Shown here in pieces: positions 1-7,871 of a stretch of 64,000 nucleotides of DNA. A model generated the notes under the pieces. It did no database searches. It had not been told where the DNA came from and worked only from the letters and a program-made list of their open reading frames with translations. Location of the stretch: NCBI RefSeq assembly GCF_013184525.1, contig NZ_JAAOIZ010000001.1, positions 124,001-188,000 on the forward strand. Reading direction: 5' to 3'. The translations under genes and the position numbers were made by a program. This DNA comes from Chryseobacterium sp. LAM-KRS1 (GTDB taxonomy: Bacteria > Bacteroidota > Bacteroidia > Flavobacteriales > Weeksellaceae). The stretch's first letter is position 1. Each line of letters opens with the position of its first letter.

Positions 1-45
1 TTCGAATGGAAAAAATAAATCAGTTTAAAATACATTGAAAAATAT

Positions 46-969
46 ATGAAACTTTTAGTTGTTGGAAGTGTTGCATTTGATGCAATTGAAACACCGTTTG
101 GTAAGACAGATAAAATTTTGGGAGGTGCCGCTACTTATATCGGTATCACTTCATCTATCTTAGGCGTAAAATCAGGGATTGTTTCTGTTGTTGGAGGGGA
201 TTTTCCACAAGAGCATCTTGATATGTTTACCGACAGGGATGTAAATATCGAAGGAATTGAGATCGTGAAAGAAGGAAAAACATTTTTCTGGTCAGGAAAG
301 TATCATAATGATTTAAATACGAGAGATACCTTAGCTACGGAAGTAAATGTTCTGGAAAATTTTGATCCGAAAATTCCGGATTCTATGCAGGATGCAGAGA
401 TTTTGTTGTTAGGAAACCTTCATCCGGGGGTACAGCTGTCCGTTCTGGGAAAAATGAATGAACGTCCAAAACTTGTTGTCCTGGATACCATGAATTTCTG
501 GATGGATACAGCGATGGATATTTTAATGGATATGATCGCCAAAACAGATGTGATTACCATCAATGACGAAGAAGCCAGACAGCTTTCAGGAGAATATTCT
601 TTAGTAAAAGCGGCAAAAAAGATCCTTAAAATGGGACCTAAATATGTGATCATTAAAAAAGGGGAACACGGGGCATTACTGTTCAATGAAACTCAGGTGT
701 TCGCAATTCCGGCACTTCCGTTAGAAGATGTTTTTGATCCGACCGGAGCGGGAGATACTTTTGCAGGTGGTTTTGCTGCATATTTAGCCAAGAAACAGAA
801 GATCGATTTTGAAACAATGAAATCAGCATTGATCGTTGGTTCAGCAATGGCCTCATTTACTGTAGAGAAGTTCGGGACCGAAAGAATTGAGGAAGTAAGT
901 GAATCGGATATGTTCAGCAGGCTGAGACAATTCAAAGAATTAACAACATTTGACGTTGAACTACAATAA
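46..969 (+). CDS. PfkB-family sugar kinase
   Basis: Cytosolic carbohydrate kinase of the PfkB/ribokinase family, 307 aa, expected to phosphorylate a sugar or nucleoside with ATP. The N-terminal glycine-rich stretch (VVGSVAFD, then GGAATY at residues 26-31) is the substrate-binding end, and DPTGAGDTFAGG at 231-242 is the family signature that contains the catalytic base Asp237 and the anion hole. TIND at 171-174 matches the usual T-x-N-x-x-E region. Length is normal. The substrate cannot be read from the sequence. It precedes the PPIase gene by 87 nt, but that gene has its own TAnnTTTG box, so the two are probably separate units. The upstream region lies outside the window. Confidence 0.9.
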   Translation: MKLLVVGSVAFDAIETPFGKTDKILGGAATYIGITSSILGVKSGIVSVVGGDFPQEHLDMFTDRDVNIEGIEIVKEGKTFFWSGKYHNDLNTRDTLATEVNVLENFDPKIPDSMQDAEILLLGNLHPGVQLSVLGKMNERPKLVVLDTMNFWMDTAMDILMDMIAKTDVITINDEEARQLSGEYSLVKAAKKILKMGPKYVIIKKGEHGALLFNETQVFAIPALPLEDVFDPTGAGDTFAGGFAAYLAKKQKIDFETMKSALIVGSAMASFTVEKFGTERIEEVSESDMFSRLRQFKELTTFDVELQ

Positions 970-1027
970 ATAGATGTTTTTAAGAAATATTTATAATAAA
1001 AAATTTAGTGTAATTCGTTAAGAATTC

Positions 1028-1035
1028 TAAATTTG
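1028..1035 (+). promoter_or_regulatory. TAnnTTTG -7 box for the PPIase gene
   Basis: TAAATTTG lies 21 nt before the ATG at 1057 and matches the Bacteroidota -7 consensus. No clear TTG -33 element is seen at the usual spacing. Confidence 0.5.
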
Positions 1036-1056
1036 CAACTTGTTTAAAATACTAAA

Positions 1057-2424
1057 ATGATAAATAAACTAAAGATCACTTTTCTTTTTGGAGTTTTTGT
1101 GATGCTGTTTGCTACTAACATGAAGGCCCAGTTAAAACAAGGGGACCTGGTGGATGGTATTGCTGCTGTAATCGGAGATGAAATTGTGTTAGAGTCTGAC
1201 GTTAATGAACAGATGAACTATGCAAAACAGCAGGGCGCTTCCAACACAGATAAGTGTGAGTTTTTGGAGAATCTGATCAACAATAAACTTCTTGTATTCG
1301 AAGCAAAAAAGGATACCTTGATTGAAAACAGATCGGCTGCTATTAAAACTCAGGCTAATGCAAAGTACAGCCAGTTACTTTCCCAATTTCCTGACGAAAA
1401 AGCAATGTTAGCTGCCTACAAGTTCAGAACTGCTTACGAAATGAAGAATGCTATCGAAAAGATAGACACGGATACCTATTACGGGCAGGCAAAATATCAG
1501 AGAGTTACTGATAAGGCCGATGTTACGCCAAATGAAGTAACCGATTTTTATAATATGTATAAAGCTCAGTTACCTGAAATCAAAGATGAAGTAACTTTAG
1601 CGCAGATCATGATGTATCCTAAACTTACGGAAGCCCATAAAGATGAGCTGATCAATAAGTTAAAAAAGATTAAACAGGATATTGCAGGTGGAGAATCATT
1701 TGAAAGCCAGGCGAGAATCTATTCTGAGGATCCGGGTTCTGCATCTACTGGAGGTTTAATGAAAAATATCTCTAAAGGACAGATGGTAAAGCCATTCGAA
1801 GCGGCTGCACTAAACCTTCAGGAAGGGGAAATTTCAGACCCTGTAGAATCAGAATTTGGATACCATATCATTCAATTGGTGAAAAAATCAGGAAAGATAT
1901 ACGATGCAAGACATATCCTTTTGATGGCTACTCCTACTGAAGACGAAATTAAAACAGCTAAAAAGAAATTAGACAGTATTAAAACCCTTATTACAGAAGG
2001 GAAAATTACATTTAAAGATGCTGCCTTTAAATATTCAGATGATAAAAGAACAAAATTCAATGGTGGGGTAATTTCCGGATCTGATGGTTCTAATAAGATC
2101 GAAAGAGAAACTATTCCGGGAACTATCAGCTATGAATTGGCAGGTCTTAATAAGGATGATATTACCAGTGCTTTTGATGATGAAGACGAGAGAAAAAGAA
2201 AAGTAGTGAAAATTGTGAAGATCGAAGATGTGATTCCTTCTCACCAGATCACTCTGGAAACCGATTATGACAGAATAAAGCAAATGGCACTTAATAAGAA
2301 GCGAAATGAAATGGTTGAAAAATTTGTGAATTCCAAATTACCAACAACATTTATATCGATAGACAGCCGTTACGATTCCTGCAAGTTTAAAGGAAACTGG
2401 AAAAAAGAGGCTTTAAAGAAATAA
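1057..2424 (+). CDS. SurA-like periplasmic peptidylprolyl isomerase
   Basis: 455-aa exported parvulin-type prolyl isomerase/chaperone. Residues 1-24 are a signal peptide ending in NMKAQ. A SurA N-terminal-like chaperone region follows (about 30-170, including GIAAVIGDEIVLESDV). Two PpiC-type rotamase domains follow: about 178-277 with the signature blocks FESQARIYSEDPGS and FGYHIIQLV, and about 283-395 beginning YDARHILL. The family escorts outer-membrane proteins through the periplasm. The second PPIase domain lacks the usual FGYH ending and may be structural. Monocistronic, with a TAnnTTTG box upstream and a strong terminator downstream. Confidence 0.9.
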   Translation: MINKLKITFLFGVFVMLFATNMKAQLKQGDLVDGIAAVIGDEIVLESDVNEQMNYAKQQGASNTDKCEFLENLINNKLLVFEAKKDTLIENRSAAIKTQANAKYSQLLSQFPDEKAMLAAYKFRTAYEMKNAIEKIDTDTYYGQAKYQRVTDKADVTPNEVTDFYNMYKAQLPEIKDEVTLAQIMMYPKLTEAHKDELINKLKKIKQDIAGGESFESQARIYSEDPGSASTGGLMKNISKGQMVKPFEAAALNLQEGEISDPVESEFGYHIIQLVKKSGKIYDARHILLMATPTEDEIKTAKKKLDSIKTLITEGKITFKDAAFKYSDDKRTKFNGGVISGSDGSNKIERETIPGTISYELAGLNKDDITSAFDDEDERKRKVVKIVKIEDVIPSHQITLETDYDRIKQMALNKKRNEMVEKFVNSKLPTTFISIDSRYDSCKFKGNWKKEALKK

Positions 2425-2427
2425 TAG

Positions 2428-2459
2428 AAAAACCTTCAGATGATCTGAAGGTTTTTTTT
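2428..2459 (+). terminator. Rho-independent terminator after the PPIase gene
   Basis: A 13-bp perfect stem (AAAAACCTTCAGA / TCTGAAGGTTTTT) with a 3-nt loop, running into a T tract four nt after the stop codon. Confidence 0.9.
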
Positions 2460-2559
2460 ATAGATGGCATCCGGGATAATTAAAATTAAAAAGAAAATTT
2501 ATCTGAATATTTTTCAAATAGGAAGGGATGAAATTTTTGTTTTTTAGTATTTTTACAGC

Positions 2560-3549
2560 ATGAGTAATTTTATAGATTTTAGTGCGGCTAAAAAAATTTA
2601 TGGGATGGAATCAGAACAAAACAGGATTACCAGACTTTTTGATATAAAATATCCGATCATTCAGGCAGGAATGATATGGCATTCCGGATGGAGACTTGCT
2701 TCAGCAGTTTCCAATTGCGGAGGGCTGGGATTAATCGGTGCAGGAAGTATGTACCCTGATATTTTAAGAGAGAATATTCAGAAATGCAAAGCAGCTACAG
2801 ACAAGCCTTTTGGCGTAAATGTACCTATGCTTTATCCTAATATCGAGGAAATTATTCAAATCATTTTGGAAGAGGGAGTGAAGATTGTTTTTACCTCAGC
2901 AGGAAATCCTAAAACCTATACAGAAACTTTACAGAAAGAAGGTATTAAGGTGGCTCATGTTGTTTCATCTACAAAATTTGCCATTAAATGTGAAGATGCG
3001 GGAGTAGATGCTGTGGTAGCGGAAGGCTTTGAAGCAGGAGGACATAACGGGAGGGATGAAACTACGACCTTCTGCCTTATCCCTAATGTAAAGCAACACA
3101 TTTCTAAGCCCTTAATTGCAGCTGGAGGAATTGCTTTAGGTTCTCAGATAAAAGCGGCTATGATTTTGGGAGCAGATGGTGTACAAATAGGGTCCCGGTT
3201 TGCGGCAACCCATGAAGCCAGCGCCCACGAAAACTGGAAAAAGAAAATTACAGAGCTGAATGAAGGAGATACTCATCTTACCTTAAAAGAACTGGCTCCG
3301 GTAAGGATGGTTAAAAATAAATTCTTCAATGAGCTAGAAAATATTTATCAGTCCGGGAGAGATGCGGAAGCTTTAGCGGCGTCTTTGGGTAGGGCAAGAG
3401 CAAAAAAGGGGATGTTCGAAGGAGATTTGGAAGATGGAGAACTGGAAATAGGACAAGTGTCTGCATTGATCAATGACATCCTACCTGTTGAAACTGTTTT
3501 TGCTAATCTTCTGAACGAATTTGAAGAGGTAAAAATGCCTAAATTTTAA
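2560..3549 (+). CDS. NAD(P)H-dependent flavin oxidoreductase / nitronate monooxygenase family
   Basis: 329-aa TIM-barrel FMN enzyme of the nitronate monooxygenase/FabK-like group. Family features: YPIIQAGMIWHSGWRLASAV near the start, the GGLGLIGAG glycine turn (about residues 53-61), EGFEAGGHNG (about 153-162, containing the usual active-site His), and the phosphate-binding GGIALGSQIKAAMILGADG followed by QIGSRF. The exact substrate (alkyl nitronate, or enoyl-ACP as in FabK) cannot be decided; the AGGHNG motif favours the nitronate monooxygenase side. The ATG at 2560 is used; an internal ATG at 2605 is also possible because conserved barrel sequence begins only after it. It is followed after 16 nt by an alpha/beta hydrolase gene, so the two probably form an operon. 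Confidence 0.85.
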   Translation: MSNFIDFSAAKKIYGMESEQNRITRLFDIKYPIIQAGMIWHSGWRLASAVSNCGGLGLIGAGSMYPDILRENIQKCKAATDKPFGVNVPMLYPNIEEIIQIILEEGVKIVFTSAGNPKTYTETLQKEGIKVAHVVSSTKFAIKCEDAGVDAVVAEGFEAGGHNGRDETTTFCLIPNVKQHISKPLIAAGGIALGSQIKAAMILGADGVQIGSRFAATHEASAHENWKKKITELNEGDTHLTLKELAPVRMVKNKFFNELENIYQSGRDAEALAASLGRARAKKGMFEGDLEDGELEIGQVSALINDILPVETVFANLLNEFEEVKMPKF

Positions 3550-3565
3550 TGAAGCAATAACTTGA

Positions 3566-4336
3566 ATGTCGGTTAATTTAGCAAAACCCCAAATAAAAAA
3601 CCTTTATATAGAATGCGATAATTCACGGGGAAACACGCCTACATTGGTTTTTCTTCACGACTCCCTTGGATGCACCCAATTATGGAGGGATTTTCCCCAA
3701 AAACTTTCCGAAGCTTCCCAATGTAATGTTTTAGTTTATGATCGTTTAGGATATGGTAAATCAGGTCCGATGCTTACACACGAAAGACCCGATAATTATA
3801 TGGAGCTGGAAGCAGATCTTCTGAATGAGTTGTTGCAGGAGCTTAACATCAAAGATGCTATTTTATTCGGGCACAGTGACGGAGGAACCATAGCTCTGAT
3901 CACTGCCGGTAAATATCCCCAAAGAATAAAAGCCGTTATTTGTGAAGCAGGACATATTTTCGTTGAAGATGTTACGCTGAAAGGAGTGTATGATGCATGG
4001 GAAGCTTATAAAACTACGAATCTTCCTGAGCGCCTGCAAAAATACCATGGAGATAAAGTAGAAATGCTTTTCAAGGCCTGGACAGAAACCTGGACTCGGG
4101 AGGGATACAGAAATTGGAACATCGAGTATATATTGAAAGATATTATATGTCCATTACTATTTATTCAGGGAGATGCTGATGAATATGGAACTTTAGATCA
4201 GGTAGAAAAAACAGTAGGACAGGTGAGCGGATTCTCAGAGAAATATATTATACCAGGAGTAGGACATATACCACACAAAGAAGTACCTGATATTATATTG
4301 GAGAAGGCGAAAGAGTTCATAGAGAAACACATTTAA
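3566..4336 (+). CDS. Alpha/beta-fold hydrolase
   Basis: 256-aa cytosolic alpha/beta hydrolase. The oxyanion region is FLHDSLG (29-35), the nucleophile elbow is GHSDGG with Ser104, the acid is within GDADEYG (D203 or D205) and the base is His234 in GVGHIPH, so the triad looks complete. No signal peptide. Residues 130-190 form a short helical cap. The substrate is unknown; such enzymes include esterases and C-C hydrolases. It lies 16 nt behind the flavin oxidoreductase gene and converges with the HD-domain gene, with only 10 nt between the stop codons and no obvious terminator. Confidence 0.85.
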   Translation: MSVNLAKPQIKNLYIECDNSRGNTPTLVFLHDSLGCTQLWRDFPQKLSEASQCNVLVYDRLGYGKSGPMLTHERPDNYMELEADLLNELLQELNIKDAILFGHSDGGTIALITAGKYPQRIKAVICEAGHIFVEDVTLKGVYDAWEAYKTTNLPERLQKYHGDKVEMLFKAWTETWTREGYRNWNIEYILKDIICPLLFIQGDADEYGTLDQVEKTVGQVSGFSEKYIIPGVGHIPHKEVPDIILEKAKEFIEKHI

Positions 4337-4346
4337 TAAGGTTGGT

Positions 4347-4964
4347 CTATAAATTTGTTAATTCATACTCTATATTTTTTCTGGCCTGATGTTCATATTT
4401 ATTCTTAAAATAGTCAGTTTTAAAAATATAATCCGACTCCAGAAAATGCAGAAGTACTTTTCTTCTGCCAGGTTTATATAGAAAGTCAGGATAGATAGAG
4501 TATTCTCTTCTGATCATTTTAGTATATTCCAGATAGGTTTGAGTGTCTTGTCCTAAAATCGATAAGTCAGCGTCTAAAAGATAGTTGGTGTCATTATCTG
4601 GGGATTTTTGATGCAGTTGAGTCGCCAGAATCTGTTGAATGATATTATCTAGGGACTTTTTTTCTACCCTAATTTCACTAAGCCTTATTTTCGCTAATTC
4701 AGCACTTTTTTTCTCATTAGCTTTTGAGGAAGCATCATAAATAATATCGTGATAAAATACTGCAAAACTTATCACCTGAAAATCTGAAATATCACTTTTT
4801 ATCTTTTCCAGCTCCGAAAATAAAGCAGTCAGATGTTCCAGATTGTGATAAAATCTTCCTTTTTGGGAGTATTGGGTCTGTATTTCCTGCCACAATTTAT
4901 TAATGAGATACTGGTCCTGTGTGTAAGGAAGGAGATTCTGAGCTAATCTTTCTTTCAGATTCAT
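4347..4964 (-). CDS. HD-domain predicted metal-dependent phosphohydrolase
   Basis: 205-aa protein of the HD superfamily. The metal-binding pattern is visible as HNLEHLTALF (around residues 40-49), FYHDIIYD with the HD pair (around 69-76), and a downstream D in LLDADLSILG (around 128-137). The charged tail GRRKVLLHFLESDYIF is typical of a group of small bacterial HD proteins of unknown substrate. No membrane segment. The gene is 27 nt downstream of the rhodanese gene on the same strand, but a terminator hairpin overlaps the rhodanese stop codon, so readthrough would have to be partial. Confidence 0.75.
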   Translation of the reverse strand: MNLKERLAQNLLPYTQDQYLINKLWQEIQTQYSQKGRFYHNLEHLTALFSELEKIKSDISDFQVISFAVFYHDIIYDASSKANEKKSAELAKIRLSEIRVEKKSLDNIIQQILATQLHQKSPDNDTNYLLDADLSILGQDTQTYLEYTKMIRREYSIYPDFLYKPGRRKVLLHFLESDYIFKTDYFKNKYEHQARKNIEYELTNL

Positions 4965-4984
4965 ATTATTAGAAGGGATAAAAA

Positions 4985-5005
4985 AAGGAACTTAAAAAGT
5001 TCCTT
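4985..5005 (-). terminator. Terminator overlapping the rhodanese stop codon
   Basis: AAGGAACTT and AAGTTCCTT form a 9-bp stem with a 3-nt loop. On the minus strand it runs into TTTTTTTATCC. The stem contains the TAA stop of the rhodanese gene (4992-4994), so termination begins inside the coding region. Confidence 0.7.
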
Positions 5006-5291
5006 GATTTGCTTCGATTGTTGCTTTCAGGTCTGCCCAGCCACCGCCGTTATAACCGTCCTTTAACCCCTGGGAATTTAAATATTCCAAAGCTTTTCCG
5101 CTTCTGTTTCCACTTCTGCAGAAAATTACAACTGGTTTTTCTATCGATAGAATTTCTTCTTTTCTATCTTCAACTTCACCTAATGGAATATTTTGAGCTC
5201 CTTCTATATTACCATCCATTTCCAGTTCCATTGGTTCGCGAACATCTATTAATTGATAATTTCCGGATTTTAATACATCTGCTAATGACAT
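4992..5291 (-). CDS. Rhodanese-like domain protein
   Basis: 99-aa single-domain rhodanese (GlpE/PspE size). The active-site loop is CRSGNRSG with the catalytic Cys near residue 58, preceded by LIDVREPMELEMDGNIEGAQNIPL, the standard CH2A region. It is expected to transfer sulfane sulfur to cyanide or a thiol acceptor in the cytosol; no signal peptide is present. It is divergent from queG, which needs reductive chemistry on a tRNA base, but a link between them is not shown. The ATG at 5291 is the only sensible start. Confidence 0.9.
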   Translation of the reverse strand: MSLADVLKSGNYQLIDVREPMELEMDGNIEGAQNIPLGEVEDRKEEILSIEKPVVIFCRSGNRSGKALEYLNSQGLKDGYNGGGWADLKATIEANQGTF

Positions 5292-5378
5292 AATTGTAAA
5301 TATTTAGTGTTAAAAGTATAAAATGGCTGTCTGAAATATTTCACACACCCAAACTCCAACAAATTTATAAAATAATCT

Positions 5379-5386
5379 TAGTTTTG
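5379..5386 (+). promoter_or_regulatory. TAnnTTTG -7 box for queG
   Basis: TAGTTTTG ends 12 nt before the ATG at 5399. It contains an in-frame TTG (5384), so that codon is promoter sequence and cannot be the start. Confidence 0.6.
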
Positions 5387-5398
5387 CAATGGGAAATC

Positions 5399-6346
5399 AT
5401 GAATTCAACTGCTGAAAAATATTCTGAACTGATAAAGTCCAAGGCACAAAGTTTTGGATTTCAGAATTGTGGTATCTCCAAAGCTGATTTCCTCGAAGAA
5501 GATGCCCGTCATCTGGAGAAATGGTTAAAGAATAACTTCCATGGGGAAATGAAATACATGGAAAACCATTTTGATAAAAGATTAGATCCCCGATTACTGG
5601 TAGAAGGCTCGAAGTCAGTGATTTCATTATCCTATAACTATTTCCCTGAAGAGAAGCTTTCCACGCTGGAAAACTACAAGATCTCAAAGTATGCATACGC
5701 TGAAGATTATCACGAGGTAATTAAGGAAATTCTTCGTGAAATGGTGACTGAGCTACAGGAGGAGATCGGGGAATTCGGATTCAGGGTTTTTGTAGATTCT
5801 GCTCCCGTACTTGAAAGAAGCTGGGCCAGGAAATCCGGAATTGGATGGGTAGGGAAAAACGCCAATCTGATCACGAAACAAAACGGGTCATTTTATTTTT
5901 TAGCGGAGATTATTTGCGATCTTGAGCTGATTGCAGATCACGAAACCACCAACCATTGCGGTACCTGCAGAAAATGTATCGATGCTTGTCCTACAGATGC
6001 TATCATCTCGGATAAAATCGTTGATGGAAGCAAATGTATTTCATATGCTACCATTGAATTGAAAAGTGAAATTCCCGATTATTTCAGGGATAAAATGCAG
6101 GATTGGATGTTTGGCTGTGATATCTGTCAGGATGTTTGCCCTTGGAACCGGTTTTCAGCTCCGAATATGCAGAGCAAATTCAAGCCTAACGATAGCCTTA
6201 AAAATTTTAAAAAAGGCGAATGGAAAGAGCTTACGCAGGAATTATTCTCTGAAATCTTCAGGAAATCGCCTGTAAAAAGAACAAAATATGCAGGCCTGAA
6301 AAGAAATATTGAGTTTTTGGAAAACGGTAGTGATCCTGAATCTTAA
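5399..6346 (+). CDS. queG: Epoxyqueuosine reductase QueG
   Basis: 315-aa cobalamin- and Fe-S-dependent enzyme that reduces epoxyqueuosine to queuosine in tRNA with GUN anticodons (last step of Q biosynthesis). The N-terminal cobalamin-binding region includes FVDSAPVLERSWARKSGIGW (around 138-157). Two [4Fe-4S] clusters are shown by CGTCRKCIDACP (around 191-202) and CDICQDVCPW (around 241-250). Length is slightly short of E. coli QueG because the C-terminal HEAT-like extension is absent, as in many Bacteroidota. The start at ATG 5399 was chosen because the upstream in-frame TTG lies in the -7 box. Confidence 0.93.
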   Translation: MNSTAEKYSELIKSKAQSFGFQNCGISKADFLEEDARHLEKWLKNNFHGEMKYMENHFDKRLDPRLLVEGSKSVISLSYNYFPEEKLSTLENYKISKYAYAEDYHEVIKEILREMVTELQEEIGEFGFRVFVDSAPVLERSWARKSGIGWVGKNANLITKQNGSFYFLAEIICDLELIADHETTNHCGTCRKCIDACPTDAIISDKIVDGSKCISYATIELKSEIPDYFRDKMQDWMFGCDICQDVCPWNRFSAPNMQSKFKPNDSLKNFKKGEWKELTQELFSEIFRKSPVKRTKYAGLKRNIEFLENGSDPES

Positions 6347-6350
6347 AAAA

Positions 6351-6374
6351 GAAGCCTACCTTTCGGTAAGCTTC
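6351..6374 (-). terminator. Terminator of the RND efflux operon
   Basis: Stem GAAGC-TACC / GGTA-GCTTC with one internal mismatch and a TTTC loop. On the minus strand it is followed by TTTTTTAAG. It sits 28 nt after the stop of the outer-membrane factor gene and also just behind queG. Confidence 0.8.
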
Positions 6375-6401
6375 CCTAAGAAAAAATTAAATTGGTATAT
6401 A

Positions 6402-7871
6402 TTATTTTTTAATAATATCGGGGGGTGCAACAGGATTCTGATCCCATCCGCCACCAAGTGCCCTGTAAATGGCAACACTTGCTTTTAACTGATTCACTTT
6501 CTTTTCAACGAGTTCAAACTTGGATTCAAGAGCATCCCGTTGGGTTAGGAGAACTTCCATATAATCTGCACGGGCATATTTAAAAAGATCATTGGAAATA
6601 TCAATGGACTTTGTTAAGGCATTTACTTCCTGATTTTTAATATCAAAACTATTTTCCAGATTATGAATCTTTGATAATTGGTTGGCTACCTCAATATAAG
6701 CACCCAGTATAGTTTGCTCATAATGGTAAACAGCCTGCACCTGTTTTGCATTGGCATTATAATAAGCTGCCTTTATTGCATTTCTATTGATCAGTGGGGC
6801 AGTAAGCTCTCCTGCAAGAGAATACAGAAAGGACTGAGGCTTGACAATGTACAGAGGGTTAAAAGCCTGAAATCCTACTCCCGCAGCAATATCAAGAGAA
6901 GGATAAAACCTTGCTTTTGCTGATTTTATATCCAGCTTTGATGCAGCAAGCTCATATTCAGCCTGTTTAATGTCAGGTCTGTTTTCCAGTAGCTCTGAAG
7001 GAATCCCCGTATATACCGGTTGTGGAACGAGGGTATCAAAAGTATTGCGGGTTCTTTCCACAGGCTGTGGAAATCTTCCGACAAGGTAGTTGATCCTATT
7101 CTCTGTTTCCACAATTTTCTGCCTGATATCGTACTGCATTCCCTGGGTTTTTAAAACCTGAGCCTGAAAACGTTGTACGGCAAGTTCATTGGAACGGGCA
7201 AATTTTTTGAGATCTCTTACAACCTCTAAAGCATCATTCTGAATCTTTATATTCTGCTGTAGGATATCCAGTTCATTATCCAGAGCCAGCAGTTCATAGT
7301 AAGAATCAGCAATTTCAGCAATAAGATTCGTGGTCATAAAATTCTTTCCCTCTACACCGGCAAGGTACCTCTGTACCTGAGCTCTTGTGGCATTGTGCAG
7401 TTTCCCCCAGATATCGGTTTCCCATTTGGCCTGGGCTCCTACAGCAAAATCAAATAAAGGATCCGGCATTTCTCTGCCCGGTTCAATTTCAGTATTCGCT
7501 TCCATTGCGCCGATATTAGTGTATCTGCTTACTTTATCCATACCGGCTCCGGCTTTCAAACCTACTGACGGCAAATACTCTCCCTTACGGGCCTTGATCT
7601 CATTTTTGGAAATTTCTATTTCCTGGAGAACAATATTCAGCTCCTGGTTATTCTTAAGAGCTTCATTGATCAGTGCCTGGAGATTTGGATCACTAAAATA
7701 TTCATTCCATTTGATCTTTCCTGTATTGGAAGAACTATTATCATCAGTCCCGTATTGTTCAGGAACTGTTTTATTTTCGGCACGCTGTTCTATTTCTATA
7801 GGTTTGCAGGCAGCAAGGCTTAATAGGACCAGTGCGATCCCTGCATATTGATATATTTTATTCTTATTCAT
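6402..7871 (-). CDS. Efflux outer-membrane factor lipoprotein (TolC/OprM/NodT family)
   Basis: 489-aa outer-membrane channel of a tripartite RND pump. The N-terminus is a lipoprotein signal with lipobox LSLAAC (Cys22). Two OEP repeats follow, rich in helix, with the family blocks GKIKWNEYFSDPNLQALINEALKNN (start of repeat 1), LIAEIADSYYELLALDNELD, ELLENRPDIKQAEYELAASK (start of repeat 2) and YARADYMEVLLTQRDALESK near the end; these are characteristic of NodT-type factors. The start overlaps the end of the RND permease gene by 8 nt, implying translational coupling. It is last in the operon and is followed by a terminator. Confidence 0.95.
   Translation of the reverse strand: MNKNKIYQYAGIALVLLSLAACKPIEIEQRAENKTVPEQYGTDDNSSSNTGKIKWNEYFSDPNLQALINEALKNNQELNIVLQEIEISKNEIKARKGEYLPSVGLKAGAGMDKVSRYTNIGAMEANTEIEPGREMPDPLFDFAVGAQAKWETDIWGKLHNATRAQVQRYLAGVEGKNFMTTNLIAEIADSYYELLALDNELDILQQNIKIQNDALEVVRDLKKFARSNELAVQRFQAQVLKTQGMQYDIRQKIVETENRINYLVGRFPQPVERTRNTFDTLVPQPVYTGIPSELLENRPDIKQAEYELAASKLDIKSAKARFYPSLDIAAGVGFQAFNPLYIVKPQSFLYSLAGELTAPLINRNAIKAAYYNANAKQVQAVYHYEQTILGAYIEVANQLSKIHNLENSFDIKNQEVNALTKSIDISNDLFKYARADYMEVLLTQRDALESKFELVEKKVNQLKASVAIYRALGGGWDQNPVAPPDIIKK

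Noticed and set aside
7387..7851. 154-codon plus-strand frame
   Set aside because: Lies entirely antisense inside the outer-membrane factor gene, whose protein is clearly real.
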